DNA of 64,000 nt. Source: Enterobacter cloacae complex sp. R_G8. Lineage in GTDB: Bacteria; Pseudomonadota; Gammaproteobacteria; Enterobacterales; Enterobacteriaceae. A program made the position numbers and the translations under genes. The stretch is taken from the NCBI RefSeq assembly GCF_024599795.1, contig NZ_CP102246.1, forward strand, positions 1,860,001 through 1,924,000. Reading direction: 5' to 3'. This document shows positions 29,226 through 38,076 of the stretch, piece by piece; the first letter of the stretch is position 1, and each line of letters starts with the position of its first letter. The notes under the pieces were generated by a model. The model was not told where the DNA came from. It did no database searches and saw only the letters and a program-made list of their open reading frames with translations.

Positions 29226-30636
29226 AATCGAAAAGGTTAATAATGTTGTTGTTGGTTTAGGAACTAACCTTGCGGGTAATATAATTATGTTCCTAACAAC
29301 AATATATATAACGAATAATGTTACAGAGCAAGTTTATGGAGAGTTTAGATTAACCTTTGCTTTGATCTCGATACTCGTATTAGCCTTAATGTTAGGTAGA
29401 GACAGTTCTGTACTCTATTTTTACCAAAAAGAGCAAAAGGACAGTGTTATTTTCGAAGAGGCGATGAGTGGCTTGCTGCTTATTGCTATCGGTTGCATCA
29501 TCTTATACATCTTCGATGGTTTTTTTATTAGAACTCTATTGAGTAATCAAGTTAGTAAAGACAGTTATCATTTATCATTATTGATGATCCCTTTATGGGC
29601 CGCCTATAATCTATTGACGCCAGTAGTCAGATTAAAGGGCTTTGTTAACTCCAGTTTTATATTGTCAAATTTATTACAGCGATTTCTGCGTTTTCCGTTT
29701 TTAGTAATATTTATTGTATTAGGCTACAACGGTTTTGCAGGGTTAGCCTGGAGTATGATATTGTCACAGATTCTTCTTCTAGGAATCTTGATATATTATT
29801 TATCTTCTGTGGTTGAGTGGACTGCTCCATCTATCAAAAGTTTTGTCAAACGATTTGGGTATGCATTAAGTCTGGGCGTTAACTCGATTATGCTTGCCAT
29901 TGCAGGCAAGATAGATGTTTTAATCCTTGGTAAACTGTCCTCAGTTGTAGATGTGGCTGTATATGACATTGTGACCTCCTTGGCCATCGTCTGTCTGTTC
30001 CCCTATATTGCCTTATCAAAATCCTTTGAGCCAAAATTATACCAATACTTCAACCATCAAGAGAAACATGATTCCTATCGTTTGAATTTATCACTGGCAA
30101 TGACGCTGACCACGTTAGGTGGCCTTTTCTTCATTATTTTCAGCCGAGAAATCCTTGCACTATTTGGTAAAGAATACGTTCGGGGCGATTATGCCTTTTT
30201 ATTGGTATCCGTATCTTATATACTTATCAGCTGTTGGGGAGCGGTAAGCGAATGGATGACAATGAATGGCTATGCGAAATATAATCTCGCATTCCTTCTT
30301 CTAAGCGCAATGATAAATATTACGTTATGTTATATGTTAATTCCTTTATATGGTTTAACAGGAGCAGCTCTTGCTCTTGGCATTGGACTTTTTATTTCTA
30401 AGATGATGGCGTTTATTTTTATCATGTTTAAGGGGCCAGTTTTAAAACTTGTGGCAGGTCCCTTTGAACTTATACGTATTGTGTTTTGTATCGCAATTGC
30501 TATTTATTTTCGTGATCAAGCTTTTTTAATTAAAAGCGGAATATACTGCATCACCGGGTTAGCGTTTATATTAAGCGATCCAAAGATAAGAAATTACATT
30601 CTTAAGAAAATAAAAAATAAAAAGGTTGCTGCATGA
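29197..30636 (+). CDS. wzx: Wzx, O-antigen flippase
   Basis: A 479-residue integral membrane protein with about 12-14 hydrophobic helices in the polysaccharide transporter/MOP pattern. It exports undecaprenyl-linked O-units across the inner membrane. It begins inside the preceding gene (29-nt overlap) and its TGA overlaps the wzy ATG by 4 nt. It ends in a lysine-rich tail (KKIKNKK). Sequence is unlike WzxC, so specificity is for the local O-unit. Confidence 0.9.
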   Translation: MSLGNSLLAKIEKVNNVVVGLGTNLAGNIIMFLTTIYITNNVTEQVYGEFRLTFALISILVLALMLGRDSSVLYFYQKEQKDSVIFEEAMSGLLLIAIGCIILYIFDGFFIRTLLSNQVSKDSYHLSLLMIPLWAAYNLLTPVVRLKGFVNSSFILSNLLQRFLRFPFLVIFIVLGYNGFAGLAWSMILSQILLLGILIYYLSSVVEWTAPSIKSFVKRFGYALSLGVNSIMLAIAGKIDVLILGKLSSVVDVAVYDIVTSLAIVCLFPYIALSKSFEPKLYQYFNHQEKHDSYRLNLSLAMTLTTLGGLFFIIFSREILALFGKEYVRGDYAFLLVSVSYILISCWGAVSEWMTMNGYAKYNLAFLLLSAMINITLCYMLIPLYGLTGAALALGIGLFISKMMAFIFIMFKGPVLKLVAGPFELIRIVFCIAIAIYFRDQAFLIKSGIYCITGLAFILSDPKIRNYILKKIKNKKVAA

Positions 30637-31721
30637 TTATATATATTGCAGTTAGTGTATTTATTGTTTTACTCCTGTTGACTGCAACAATTCCTGTTTT
30701 TCAGAAATTCGAAAAGCTGCTTGTCTTTTTTTCATTCATAGCAATCTGGCTCATAGTTTCTTTCAGCGCTAATGTTGGTCCTGATTATGAATCATATAAA
30801 TTTATGTATGATTCACTTAATGAGAATTTTTTTCTTCAAGAGTTTTTGTTTCGTCAGTTTGGATATTTCTTTAGAGCAAATGATTTTCCATTCTCTGTAT
30901 TTTATTTTTCACTGACTTCGATCTATATATTTTTTATCTATCGCATATTTATTCGCTATAAAAATGTGGCGGTGTTGAATCTGCTAATTTTCATAATTAT
31001 GCCTTACGGTCTAATCGAAGGGGGATTCAATTATTTACGTCAAAATATTGCAGTAGCATTATTTTATTTGTCAGTGGTGTTTATCGTTCAGAAAAAATTC
31101 ATTCGATATTCTTGCTATAATGCTGTTGGCATATTGTTTCATAAGTCCGCGTGCATTCTGATTCCATTGTACTTTGTCATACAACTGAAACTCAGTACAA
31201 GAAAATATTTCCTCATTTATATCATTGTACTGGTTGCGACATTAAGTCTTGAAGTCCCATTTATCAAGAACAGTTTACTTATTCTTTTAGGCAGTATACC
31301 AGGGTATGGCGGCATTTATGTAAACTTTAGAGATGGTGAGTTCCTAAATGCTTTAAGTACCAAAGGTATTTTTAGTTATATATATCAATGCATACCTATT
31401 TTATTACTTATACTGTATAAAAATAGAGTCGTTATTACACGTAATGAGCAGATCCTTTTTAATATAACTTATTTATCTCTCATAACTTTGACCATGGCCT
31501 TAGAATTAAGAATCATGCTTCGCGTAGAGTATTATTTCATCCTCGCGAAGGTATTCACATTGCCATTATTGGTTAGGTTGTGTAGTAATAACAAATCACG
31601 AACAGTGTTCGTGTTGTCATTGATTATGTATTTTTCCTTGTATTTTGTTGCTGTTTATATGACAGGGTTAGAGAAAAACTTACTACCGTATAAATCTGTG
31701 TTAGGGTTCGAGGTTGAGTAA
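30633..31721 (+). CDS. wzy: Wzy, O-antigen polymerase (EpsG-like)
   Basis: A 362-residue membrane protein with about ten hydrophobic segments. Features of the EpsG family are visible: N-terminal GPDYESYKFMYDSL near residue 50, FNYLRQNIAVALFYLS near 133 with the conserved Arg-Gln, and a short HKSACILIP segment near 171. It is predicted to polymerise O-units in the periplasm. It overlaps wzx by 4 nt and the next gene by 1 nt. AT-rich. Confidence 0.85.
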   Translation: MIIYIAVSVFIVLLLLTATIPVFQKFEKLLVFFSFIAIWLIVSFSANVGPDYESYKFMYDSLNENFFLQEFLFRQFGYFFRANDFPFSVFYFSLTSIYIFFIYRIFIRYKNVAVLNLLIFIIMPYGLIEGGFNYLRQNIAVALFYLSVVFIVQKKFIRYSCYNAVGILFHKSACILIPLYFVIQLKLSTRKYFLIYIIVLVATLSLEVPFIKNSLLILLGSIPGYGGIYVNFRDGEFLNALSTKGIFSYIYQCIPILLLILYKNRVVITRNEQILFNITYLSLITLTMALELRIMLRVEYYFILAKVFTLPLLVRLCSNNKSRTVFVLSLIMYFSLYFVAVYMTGLEKNLLPYKSVLGFEVE

Positions 31722-32716
31722 TGGATGAAGTTGTGCGCAAAAAAATACTTTTAATATCTCCCGTATTCTTCGGCTATGAAAAAAAAATACAAAGAGAACT
31801 GGAAGTTCAGGGATGGGATGTTACTTTCAGTGACACAAGGCCTTCTAACACTTTTCTTACAAAATTATTAATCCGTTTAGGATTTACTTTTTTAATACGT
31901 AATCAACTGAAGAATCATCATTCAACTATTCTTGAATTGATAAAGAATAACAACTTCTCGAAAATACTTTTCGTTAACCCTGAGGGCTTTGGCGAACGGT
32001 TTTTCCAGACTTTACGTTGTATTTCACCAGATGTCGATATTAGATTATATTTGTGGGATTCTATTGATAACAAACCACTCATAAAGACAACTTTAAAATA
32101 TTATAATAAATGCTTCACTTTCGATCGTTCAGATGCAGCACAACTCAAGAATTTTAAATTTCTGCCCCTCTTTTATTCAAATGAGTATGAAAACATTAAT
32201 CTAAAATTAAAACGTGATTATGATTTTGTTTTTATTGGCACAGTTCATAGTCAACGAATGAAGGTAGTAGAATATTTCAGAACTTGGTCAGAACAGGAAA
32301 AAAAGAATTTTTTTTATTATCTATTCATCCAAAGTCGAATTATTTATTGGGTCCGTCGTTTAACGGATGTGAATTTTGCCCAATACAAAGATTATACATT
32401 TAGTTTTAAGTCACTTTCAGTTGAAGAAATTCTTGATATTTTTTCCTCGACAAAAGCAGTTATAGATATAGAGCATGATAAACAAAATGGTTTAACAATG
32501 AGAACATTCGAAGTGCTTGCTTCTGGGATTAAGCTCATTACAACTAATAAAGATATTATTAATTATGATTTATATCATCCAGATAATGTGTATATCATCA
32601 ATCGCTATAATATTGACTTTGAGTCTGCTTTTTTGGCTACTCCTTTTAAACCGTATTCTCCTGAGGTTATAGGAAAGTACAAATTAAGTTCATGGATAGA
32701 ATCGCTAGTCGAATAA
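31721..32716 (+). CDS. Putative glycosyltransferase (CgeB-like GT-B)
   Basis: A 331-residue cytoplasmic protein. It begins KKILLISPVFFGYEKKIQRELE, a Rossmann-like start, has FVFIGTVHSQR near 168 in the middle, and near 260-278 holds TMRTFEVLASGIKLITTNKD, the pattern of CgeB/spore-protein-type glycosyltransferases with a Glu in the nucleotide-sugar site. It probably adds one sugar of the O-unit; donor and acceptor are not visible. The start overlaps the wzy stop by 1 nt. Confidence 0.75.
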   Translation: MDEVVRKKILLISPVFFGYEKKIQRELEVQGWDVTFSDTRPSNTFLTKLLIRLGFTFLIRNQLKNHHSTILELIKNNNFSKILFVNPEGFGERFFQTLRCISPDVDIRLYLWDSIDNKPLIKTTLKYYNKCFTFDRSDAAQLKNFKFLPLFYSNEYENINLKLKRDYDFVFIGTVHSQRMKVVEYFRTWSEQEKKNFFYYLFIQSRIIYWVRRLTDVNFAQYKDYTFSFKSLSVEEILDIFSSTKAVIDIEHDKQNGLTMRTFEVLASGIKLITTNKDIINYDLYHPDNVYIINRYNIDFESAFLATPFKPYSPEVIGKYKLSSWIESLVE

Positions 32717-32735
32717 ATGTGAAAGCTTAAAAATT

Positions 32736-34022
32736 ATGAAGAAAATATTAACAATTGGATATTATGCCGATTTCTCACGTTTCTTTAAAGAAATCAAAGA
32801 GGAGACTTTGAAAATATCTGCAGATTATTCTTTTCTGCATATTAATTTGCATTTGAGCGGATATATATACTCATTAACTCATGGGCAAAAATCGATTTAT
32901 CTGCCTTGGGTTGCTTCGCAGGAGTTTTCTCATACTGGTCAAAATGAAATTAAACCAGAAATGTTGGAGCAGTTTATCCAATATCATGTAAAATTGAATC
33001 CAGGTATTGATAAAACAAAATTATTGAAACAGGCATGTAAGTACTATATTTATCTCGAAAGTTTAATAAACAATTACGAGCCAGATTTAATTATTGCCAG
33101 TGGCGATTCTCGTATGCCTGTCGAGATCCTGCAATTTATAGCTAAGCAGCGAACTCTACAGATATTGCATTTCGAACAGGCACCACTAGGTCGGACTATC
33201 CTGGATAAAAATGGTGTTAATGCGAACTGTTCATGCAGAGACATTGATACTATTAATATTGATAGCATAGATGCAAATGAAGAAATTATTCCATTTAGAG
33301 AAGAGAAATGGACTGGTTATAAAAAATACCGCATTGTAGATATTTTTATAGAGAAATTTTTACCATTTCTTCAACCCATCGAACATATAAGGCCGAAACG
33401 TAAACTTGTTGCGAAACAATTTTATGAAAGTCTGACGTCAAGCCGATTTCCAGGTAAGGCGGGAAATATGCAGAACATATATCTCCTCGTCCTCCAGGTT
33501 CCTGATGATGTCAATATGATTTATCATAGTCCCTATTTTAATAATCATTTTGAAATTGTAAAAGCCGTGCACCGCGCGATGCCGGAAGGCAGTATCTTGG
33601 TTGTCCGGGAACATCCTTTATATAAGCAACTCTACGAATCTGAATTGTATGCTTATATTAATGAGCACAGCAATATCTATTTTGATTACTCGGCTCGTTT
33701 GGCTGACGCGATGAATGTTGCAGATGTTGTCGTTGTCAATAATTCTACAGTAGGATTAGAATCTATAGAGATAGGAAAGCCTGTTGTAGTGCTGGGTAAT
33801 GCTTATTATGATCAGTTTCCCTTATGCTATAAATTTAATGGTGAAAACCTTATGCAGCTTCTTGCAAATGCTGCGTCTGAACCAACTGAAGAAGCTTTTA
33901 CTCTTAGGAAATTATATTTAATTTATCTTTTTAATCATTATTTTGTACCCGGTCATTTTAGAGATATAAAAGGTCCTGCACCGCGTAATATTGCCAAGTG
34001 GATAAGTGAAAATGTACATTAA
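32736..34022 (+). CDS. Capsule_synth (KpsC/KpsS-type) protein, possible Kdo-type glycosyltransferase
   Basis: A 428-residue protein without membrane segments. Motifs of the Capsule_synth family (Pfam PF05159) are clear: HFEQAPLGRTILDKNGVNAN (about 148-167), LLVLQVPDD near 250, VVREHPLYK near 289 with the conserved His-Pro, and NNSTVGLESIEIGKPVVVLG near 334. Characterised relatives (KpsC, KpsS, the Kdo module of WbbB) are CMP-Kdo-dependent beta-Kdo transferases. A Kdo-type transfer into this O-unit is therefore possible, but donor specificity is inferred. It lies 19 nt after the previous gene, with AT-rich codon use. Confidence 0.75.
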   Translation: MKKILTIGYYADFSRFFKEIKEETLKISADYSFLHINLHLSGYIYSLTHGQKSIYLPWVASQEFSHTGQNEIKPEMLEQFIQYHVKLNPGIDKTKLLKQACKYYIYLESLINNYEPDLIIASGDSRMPVEILQFIAKQRTLQILHFEQAPLGRTILDKNGVNANCSCRDIDTINIDSIDANEEIIPFREEKWTGYKKYRIVDIFIEKFLPFLQPIEHIRPKRKLVAKQFYESLTSSRFPGKAGNMQNIYLLVLQVPDDVNMIYHSPYFNNHFEIVKAVHRAMPEGSILVVREHPLYKQLYESELYAYINEHSNIYFDYSARLADAMNVADVVVVNNSTVGLESIEIGKPVVVLGNAYYDQFPLCYKFNGENLMQLLANAASEPTEEAFTLRKLYLIYLFNHYFVPGHFRDIKGPAPRNIAKWISENVH

Positions 34023-34566
34023 AATATTGTGGTTTTTCAGGAGTTTCCTCTATAAATTTTTTCTTTTCAAAAATGCAGGTGTATACGGATATATTGGGAA
34101 GCCAATCTATTTTACGGGCTTGAATAAAGTTAGTGTGGGCCATAAATTTCGACTTTATCCAATGTGGCGATTCGAAATATTAGACACAGGCACAGTAACT
34201 ATTGAAGATGATGTCTCAATAGGACAGTTTTTTCATCTGGTTTCATTAGGAAGCGAATTGGTTATAAAGAAAGGGACTGTGATTTCTGCAAATGTTCTTA
34301 TAACTAACTCTGACCATAATTTTACTGATATTAATGTTCCTATTTATCAACAGCCAATGAATAACAAAAGAACAACTATCGGAGAAAATTGTTTTATTGG
34401 GGCTGGAGCTAAAATACTCGCAGGAACAACGTTGGGTAAACAATGTATAGTTGGTGCAAATTCAGTTGTGAAAGGTGATTTTCCTGATTATTGTGTGATT
34501 TCCGGTATTCCCGCGAAAATAATTAAAAAATACGACGTTGAATCTAAACGATGGTTAACTGTTTAA
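34012..34566 (+). CDS. Hexapeptide-repeat O-acetyltransferase
   Basis: A 184-residue left-handed beta-helix acyltransferase of the WbbJ/maltose-acetyltransferase type. Hexapeptide turns run from about 50 to 170, with SDHNF near 102 supplying the catalytic His, and a C-terminal ISGIPAKIIKKYD. It likely O-acetylates the O-unit with acetyl-CoA. A GTG at 34006 is an alternative start. The ATG at 34012 lies 11 nt inside the previous gene. Confidence 0.85.
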   Translation: MYIKILWFFRSFLYKFFLFKNAGVYGYIGKPIYFTGLNKVSVGHKFRLYPMWRFEILDTGTVTIEDDVSIGQFFHLVSLGSELVIKKGTVISANVLITNSDHNFTDINVPIYQQPMNNKRTTIGENCFIGAGAKILAGTTLGKQCIVGANSVVKGDFPDYCVISGIPAKIIKKYDVESKRWLTV

Positions 34567-34578
34567 TCTGGAGATTGT

Positions 34579-35121
34579 ATGTTAGTGCATGATACTTCCG
34601 TGGCTGGTTGTAAGATCATTGAGCCTAAAGTTTTCGGTGATGAGCGTGGTTTTTTTTTAGAGGTTTTTGAGAAAAAACGCTACGCTGAAATTCTTGGGGA
34701 GGATGTCTCCTTTGTGCAAGACAATTATTCTCGCTCCAGACAAAACGTATTACGTGGGATGCATTTCCAAAAGACTTTTCCACAAGGTAAGCTTGTCCGT
34801 GTCGTTCGCGGGGAAGTATTTGACGTCGCGGTTGATATCCGCCCAGATTCACCAACCTTTGGCCAATGGGAAGGGGTACTTCTTTCTGAGAGTAATAAAA
34901 AACAATTCTGGATCCCGCCTGGTTTAGCCCATGGCTTCCTGGTGTTATCCGAAATCGCTGATTTTGAATATAAATGCACCGACTATTATCATCCAGAAGA
35001 CGAAGGTTGCTTACTCTGGAATGATCCCGATGTAGGCATTAACTGGCCCGAAGTAGAACCGCTGCTGTCGGAGAAGGATGCGAAGGGACTTTTACTAAAA
35101 GAGCTTTTATCAAAGATATAA
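34579..35121 (+). CDS. rmlC: RmlC, dTDP-4-dehydrorhamnose 3,5-epimerase
   Basis: A 180-residue cupin-fold epimerase. It has the catalytic His62 in LRGMHFQ, QGKLVRVVRGEVFDVAVD (about 69-86), WIPPGLAHGF near 111, and TDYYHPE and WNDPDVGINW near the C-terminus. It converts dTDP-4-keto-6-deoxyglucose to dTDP-4-keto-L-rhamnose. It is separated from rmlB-rmlA by six genes, with no adjacent rmlD. It is the last gene before gnd. Confidence 0.93.
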   Translation: MLVHDTSVAGCKIIEPKVFGDERGFFLEVFEKKRYAEILGEDVSFVQDNYSRSRQNVLRGMHFQKTFPQGKLVRVVRGEVFDVAVDIRPDSPTFGQWEGVLLSESNKKQFWIPPGLAHGFLVLSEIADFEYKCTDYYHPEDEGCLLWNDPDVGINWPEVEPLLSEKDAKGLLLKELLSKI

Positions 35122-35228
35122 AACTAAATAGTCTGTTTCGTATTTTCCAGCCATGATAAGTTATGATATTGCTTTGTGTTGAACTATTTTATTAATGTGC
35201 AGTAAAAAACACCTGACAGGAGTATGTA

Positions 35229-36635
35229 ATGTCTAAGCAACAGATCGGCGTTGTCGGTATGGCAGTGATGGGGCGCAACCTGGCGCTCAACATCGAAAGC
35301 CGTGGTTATACCGTCTCCGTTTTCAACCGCTCCCGTGATAAGACCGAAGAAGTCATCGCTGAGAATCCGGGTAAGAAACTGGTTCCTTTCTATACGGTTA
35401 AAGAGTTTGTTGAATCTCTGGAAACGCCTCGTCGTATCCTGTTAATGGTGAAAGCGGGCGCAGGTACCGATGCAGCCATAGATTCCCTGAAACCTTATCT
35501 GGAAAAAGGAGACATCATCATTGATGGTGGTAACACCTTCTTCCAGGACACCATTCGTCGTAACCGTGAACTCTCTGCTGAAGGCTTCAACTTCATCGGT
35601 ACCGGTGTCTCCGGTGGTGAAGAGGGCGCGCTGAAAGGCCCATCTATCATGCCTGGCGGCCAGAAAGAAGCGTATGAACTGGTTGCGCCAATCCTGACCA
35701 AAATCGCTGCGGTTGCGGAAGACGGTGAGCCGTGTGTGACCTATATCGGTCCGGATGGTGCAGGCCATTATGTTAAGATGGTTCACAACGGCATCGAATA
35801 CGGCGATATGCAGCTGATTGCTGAAGCCTACTCTCTGCTGAAGGGTGGCCTGAACCTCTCCAACGAAGAACTCGCAGAGACCTTCACCGAGTGGAACAAA
35901 GGTGAACTGAACAGCTATCTGATCGACATCACCAAAGATATCTTCACGAAGAAAGATGAAGAGGGTAAATACCTGGTCGATGTGATTCTTGACGAAGCGG
36001 CGAACAAAGGTACCGGCAAATGGACCAGCCAGAGCTCTCTGGACCTGGGCGAACCGCTGTCTCTGATCACCGAATCCGTATTCGCTCGCTACATCTCTTC
36101 TCTGAAAGATCAGCGCGTTGCGGCTTCCAAAGTGCTGTCTGGTCCGCAGGCTAAACCAGCTGGTGACAAAGCGGAATTCGTTGAGAAGGTTCGTCGTGCT
36201 CTGTACCTGGGTAAAATCGTCTCTTACGCGCAAGGTTTCTCTCAGTTGCGCGCGGCTTCTGACGAAAACAACTGGGATCTGAACTACGGTGAAATCGCGA
36301 AGATCTTCCGTGCAGGTTGCATCATCCGCGCCCAGTTCCTGCAGAAAATTACTGATGCCTATGCGGAAAATGCAGGCATCGCGAACTTGCTGCTGGCACC
36401 GTACTTCAAGAAGATTGCTGACGAATACCAGCAGGCGCTGCGTGATGTGGTTGCTTACGCTGTACAGAACGGTATTCCGGTGCCGACCTTCTCTGCTGCA
36501 GTAGCGTACTACGACAGCTATCGCGCTGCCGTACTGCCTGCCAACCTGATCCAGGCGCAGCGTGACTACTTCGGTGCTCATACGTATAAACGTACAGATA
36601 AAGAAGGTGTGTTCCATACCGAATGGATGGAATAA
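35229..36635 (+). CDS. gnd: Gnd, 6-phosphogluconate dehydrogenase (decarboxylating)
   Basis: A 468-residue enzyme of the oxidative pentose phosphate pathway: 6-phosphogluconate plus NADP to ribulose-5-phosphate, CO2 and NADPH. The N-terminal Rossmann motif is [12 protein letters not shown] (about 10-21). The substrate-binding [19 protein letters not shown] (about 128-146) and the active-site [12 protein letters not shown] with Lys just before (about 184-197) are intact. An AGGAG ribosome site precedes it. It flanks the O-antigen locus and often recombines with it. Base composition returns to the genome norm here. Confidence 0.98.
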   Translation: MSKQQIGVVGMAVMGRNLALNIESRGYTVSVFNRSRDKTEEVIAENPGKKLVPFYTVKEFVESLETPRRILLMVKAGAGTDAAIDSLKPYLEKGDIIIDGGNTFFQDTIRRNRELSAEGFNFIGTGVSGGEEGALKGPSIMPGGQKEAYELVAPILTKIAAVAEDGEPCVTYIGPDGAGHYVKMVHNGIEYGDMQLIAEAYSLLKGGLNLSNEELAETFTEWNKGELNSYLIDITKDIFTKKDEEGKYLVDVILDEAANKGTGKWTSQSSLDLGEPLSLITESVFARYISSLKDQRVAASKVLSGPQAKPAGDKAEFVEKVRRALYLGKIVSYAQGFSQLRAASDENNWDLNYGEIAKIFRAGCIIRAQFLQKITDAYAENAGIANLLLAPYFKKIADEYQQALRDVVAYAVQNGIPVPTFSAAVAYYDSYRAAVLPANLIQAQRDYFGAHTYKRTDKEGVFHTEWME

Positions 36636-36655
36636 AATAACGCTTTGTAATCTCA

Positions 36656-36684
36656 ACCCGGAGCCTGTCTCCGGGTTTTTTTTA
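36656..36684 (+). terminator. Intrinsic terminator after gnd
   Basis: AACCCGGAG (36656-36664) pairs with CTCCGGGTT (36670-36678) around a CCTGT loop, followed by an eight-T run (36677-36684). Confidence 0.92.
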
Positions 36685-36736
36685 CGTGAAATCTCGCTCC
36701 TGATATTCGAAGTAGTCTGAATGTCATCCCGAGTAC

Positions 36737-36787
36737 AGGGATTACTCCTGGTTTGCCTTGACAGTTCTGTGGGCCAGGAGGTACAAA
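36737..36787 (+). promoter_or_regulatory. Candidate ugd promoter with possible RcsAB box
   Basis: A perfect -35 TTGACA lies at 36758-36763, followed by an 18-bp spacer and TACAAA (36782-36787) as -10. Just upstream, AGGGATTACTCCTG (36737-36750) agrees with the RcsAB consensus at 8 of 14 positions, including the TCCT half. ugd is known to be Rcs- and PmrA/PhoP-controlled in E. coli and Salmonella. The element is about 70 bp before the ugd ATG. Confidence 0.45.
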
Positions 36788-36858
36788 GCCCAACAGTCAG
36801 GTTTATCGCGATGGTCTGGCGGCCATCACAACAGTTAACTCACAGAAGTCATTAGCGA

Positions 36859-38025
36859 ATGAAAATAACAATCTCCGGAACAGGCTATGTTGGACTCTCG
36901 AACGGTATTCTGATTGCCCAGAACCATGAAGTGGTTGCGCTGGATATCGTGCAGTCCAAAGTGGATATGCTTAACCAGAAGAAATCGCCAATTGTTGACA
37001 AAGAAATCCAGGATTATCTCACTCACAAAGAACTGAATTTCCGCGCCACTACGGACAAAGAAGATGCATACCGTAATGCGGATTACGTCATCATTGCCAC
37101 TCCTACCGACTACGATCCGAAAACTAACTACTTCAACACATCCACTGTAGAAGCGGTCATTAAAGACGTTATCGCAATCAACCCGAAAGCGGTGATGGTG
37201 ATTAAGTCAACCATTCCGGTAGGTTTCACTAAATCCATCAAAGAAGAGTTGGGCATCGATAACGTCTTCTTCTCGCCAGAGTTCCTGCGCGAGGGCAGGG
37301 CGTTATACGATAACCTGCATCCTTCCCGTATCGTGATTGGTGAGCGTTCTGAGCGCGCGGAACGTTTTGCCGCGCTGCTGCAGGAAGGCGCCATCAAGAA
37401 AGATATTCCGGTACTGTTTACCGACTCCACAGAAGCGGAGGCGATTAAGCTTTTCGCCAATACCTACCTGGCAATGCGTGTCGCTTACTTCAACGAGCTG
37501 GATAGCTACGCAGAGAGCCTGGGGTTGAACACCCGCCAGATCATCGAAGGTGTTTGTCTCGATCCGCGCATTGGTAACCACTATAACAACCCGTCATTTG
37601 GCTACGGTGGTTACTGCCTGCCAAAAGATACCAAGCAGCTGCTGGCCAACTATCAGGCTGTGCCAAACAACCTGATTTCAGCCATTGTGGATGCCAACCG
37701 CACGCGTAAGGATTTCATTTCTGATTCCATCCTCGCACGTCAGCCGAAAGTTGTGGGTGTGTATCGTCTGATCATGAAGAGCGGTTCCGATAACTTCCGC
37801 GCCTCTTCCATTCAGGGGATCATGAAGCGTATTAAAGCCAAGGGTGTGCAGGTCATTATTTATGAACCTGCAATGCAGGAAGATGAGTTCTTCCATTCAC
37901 GCGTGATTCGCGATCTGGATGCATTCAAGCAAGAAGCGGATGTGATTATCTCTAACCGCATGGCAGCAGAACTGGCAGACGTGGCGGATAAAGTGTATAC
38001 CCGCGATCTGTTCGGTAGCGATTGA
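36859..38025 (+). CDS. ugd: Ugd, UDP-glucose 6-dehydrogenase
   Basis: A 388-residue NAD-dependent enzyme oxidising UDP-glucose twice to UDP-glucuronate, needed for colanic acid and for aminoarabinose on lipid A. The N-terminal Rossmann motif is GTGYVGLS (about 6-13), the catalytic Cys lies in [11 protein letters not shown] (about 247-257), and Lys/Asp residues of the thioester mechanism are visible nearby. It has its own promoter region and is followed by a bidirectional terminator shared with uge. Confidence 0.98.
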   Translation: MKITISGTGYVGLSNGILIAQNHEVVALDIVQSKVDMLNQKKSPIVDKEIQDYLTHKELNFRATTDKEDAYRNADYVIIATPTDYDPKTNYFNTSTVEAVIKDVIAINPKAVMVIKSTIPVGFTKSIKEELGIDNVFFSPEFLREGRALYDNLHPSRIVIGERSERAERFAALLQEGAIKKDIPVLFTDSTEAEAIKLFANTYLAMRVAYFNELDSYAESLGLNTRQIIEGVCLDPRIGNHYNNPSFGYGGYCLPKDTKQLLANYQAVPNNLISAIVDANRTRKDFISDSILARQPKVVGVYRLIMKSGSDNFRASSIQGIMKRIKAKGVQVIIYEPAMQEDEFFHSRVIRDLDAFKQEADVIISNRMAAELADVADKVYTRDLFGSD

Positions 38026-38041
38026 TTATTTTAACGCGCGT

Positions 38042-38072
38042 AAAAAACCCGGCCATGTTGCCGGGTTTTTTT
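38042..38072. terminator. Bidirectional terminator between ugd and uge
   Basis: AAAAAACCCGGC (38042-38053) and GCCGGGTTTTTT (38060-38071) form a stem with loop CATGTT. A and T runs on both sides let it work for both convergent genes. Confidence 0.92.
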
Positions 38073-38076
38073 ATTT

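Larger units (their letters stand above)
27421..35121 (+). other. AT-rich O-antigen gene cluster (strain-specific block)
   Basis: From just after rmlB to the end of rmlC the DNA is markedly richer in A+T than the flanking galF and gnd regions, with many TTA, ATA and AAT codons. The block holds rmlA, a reductase-like gene, wzx, wzy, a transferase, a Capsule_synth protein, an acetyltransferase and rmlC. This is the usual picture of a laterally exchanged O-antigen locus between galF and gnd. Confidence 0.85.
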
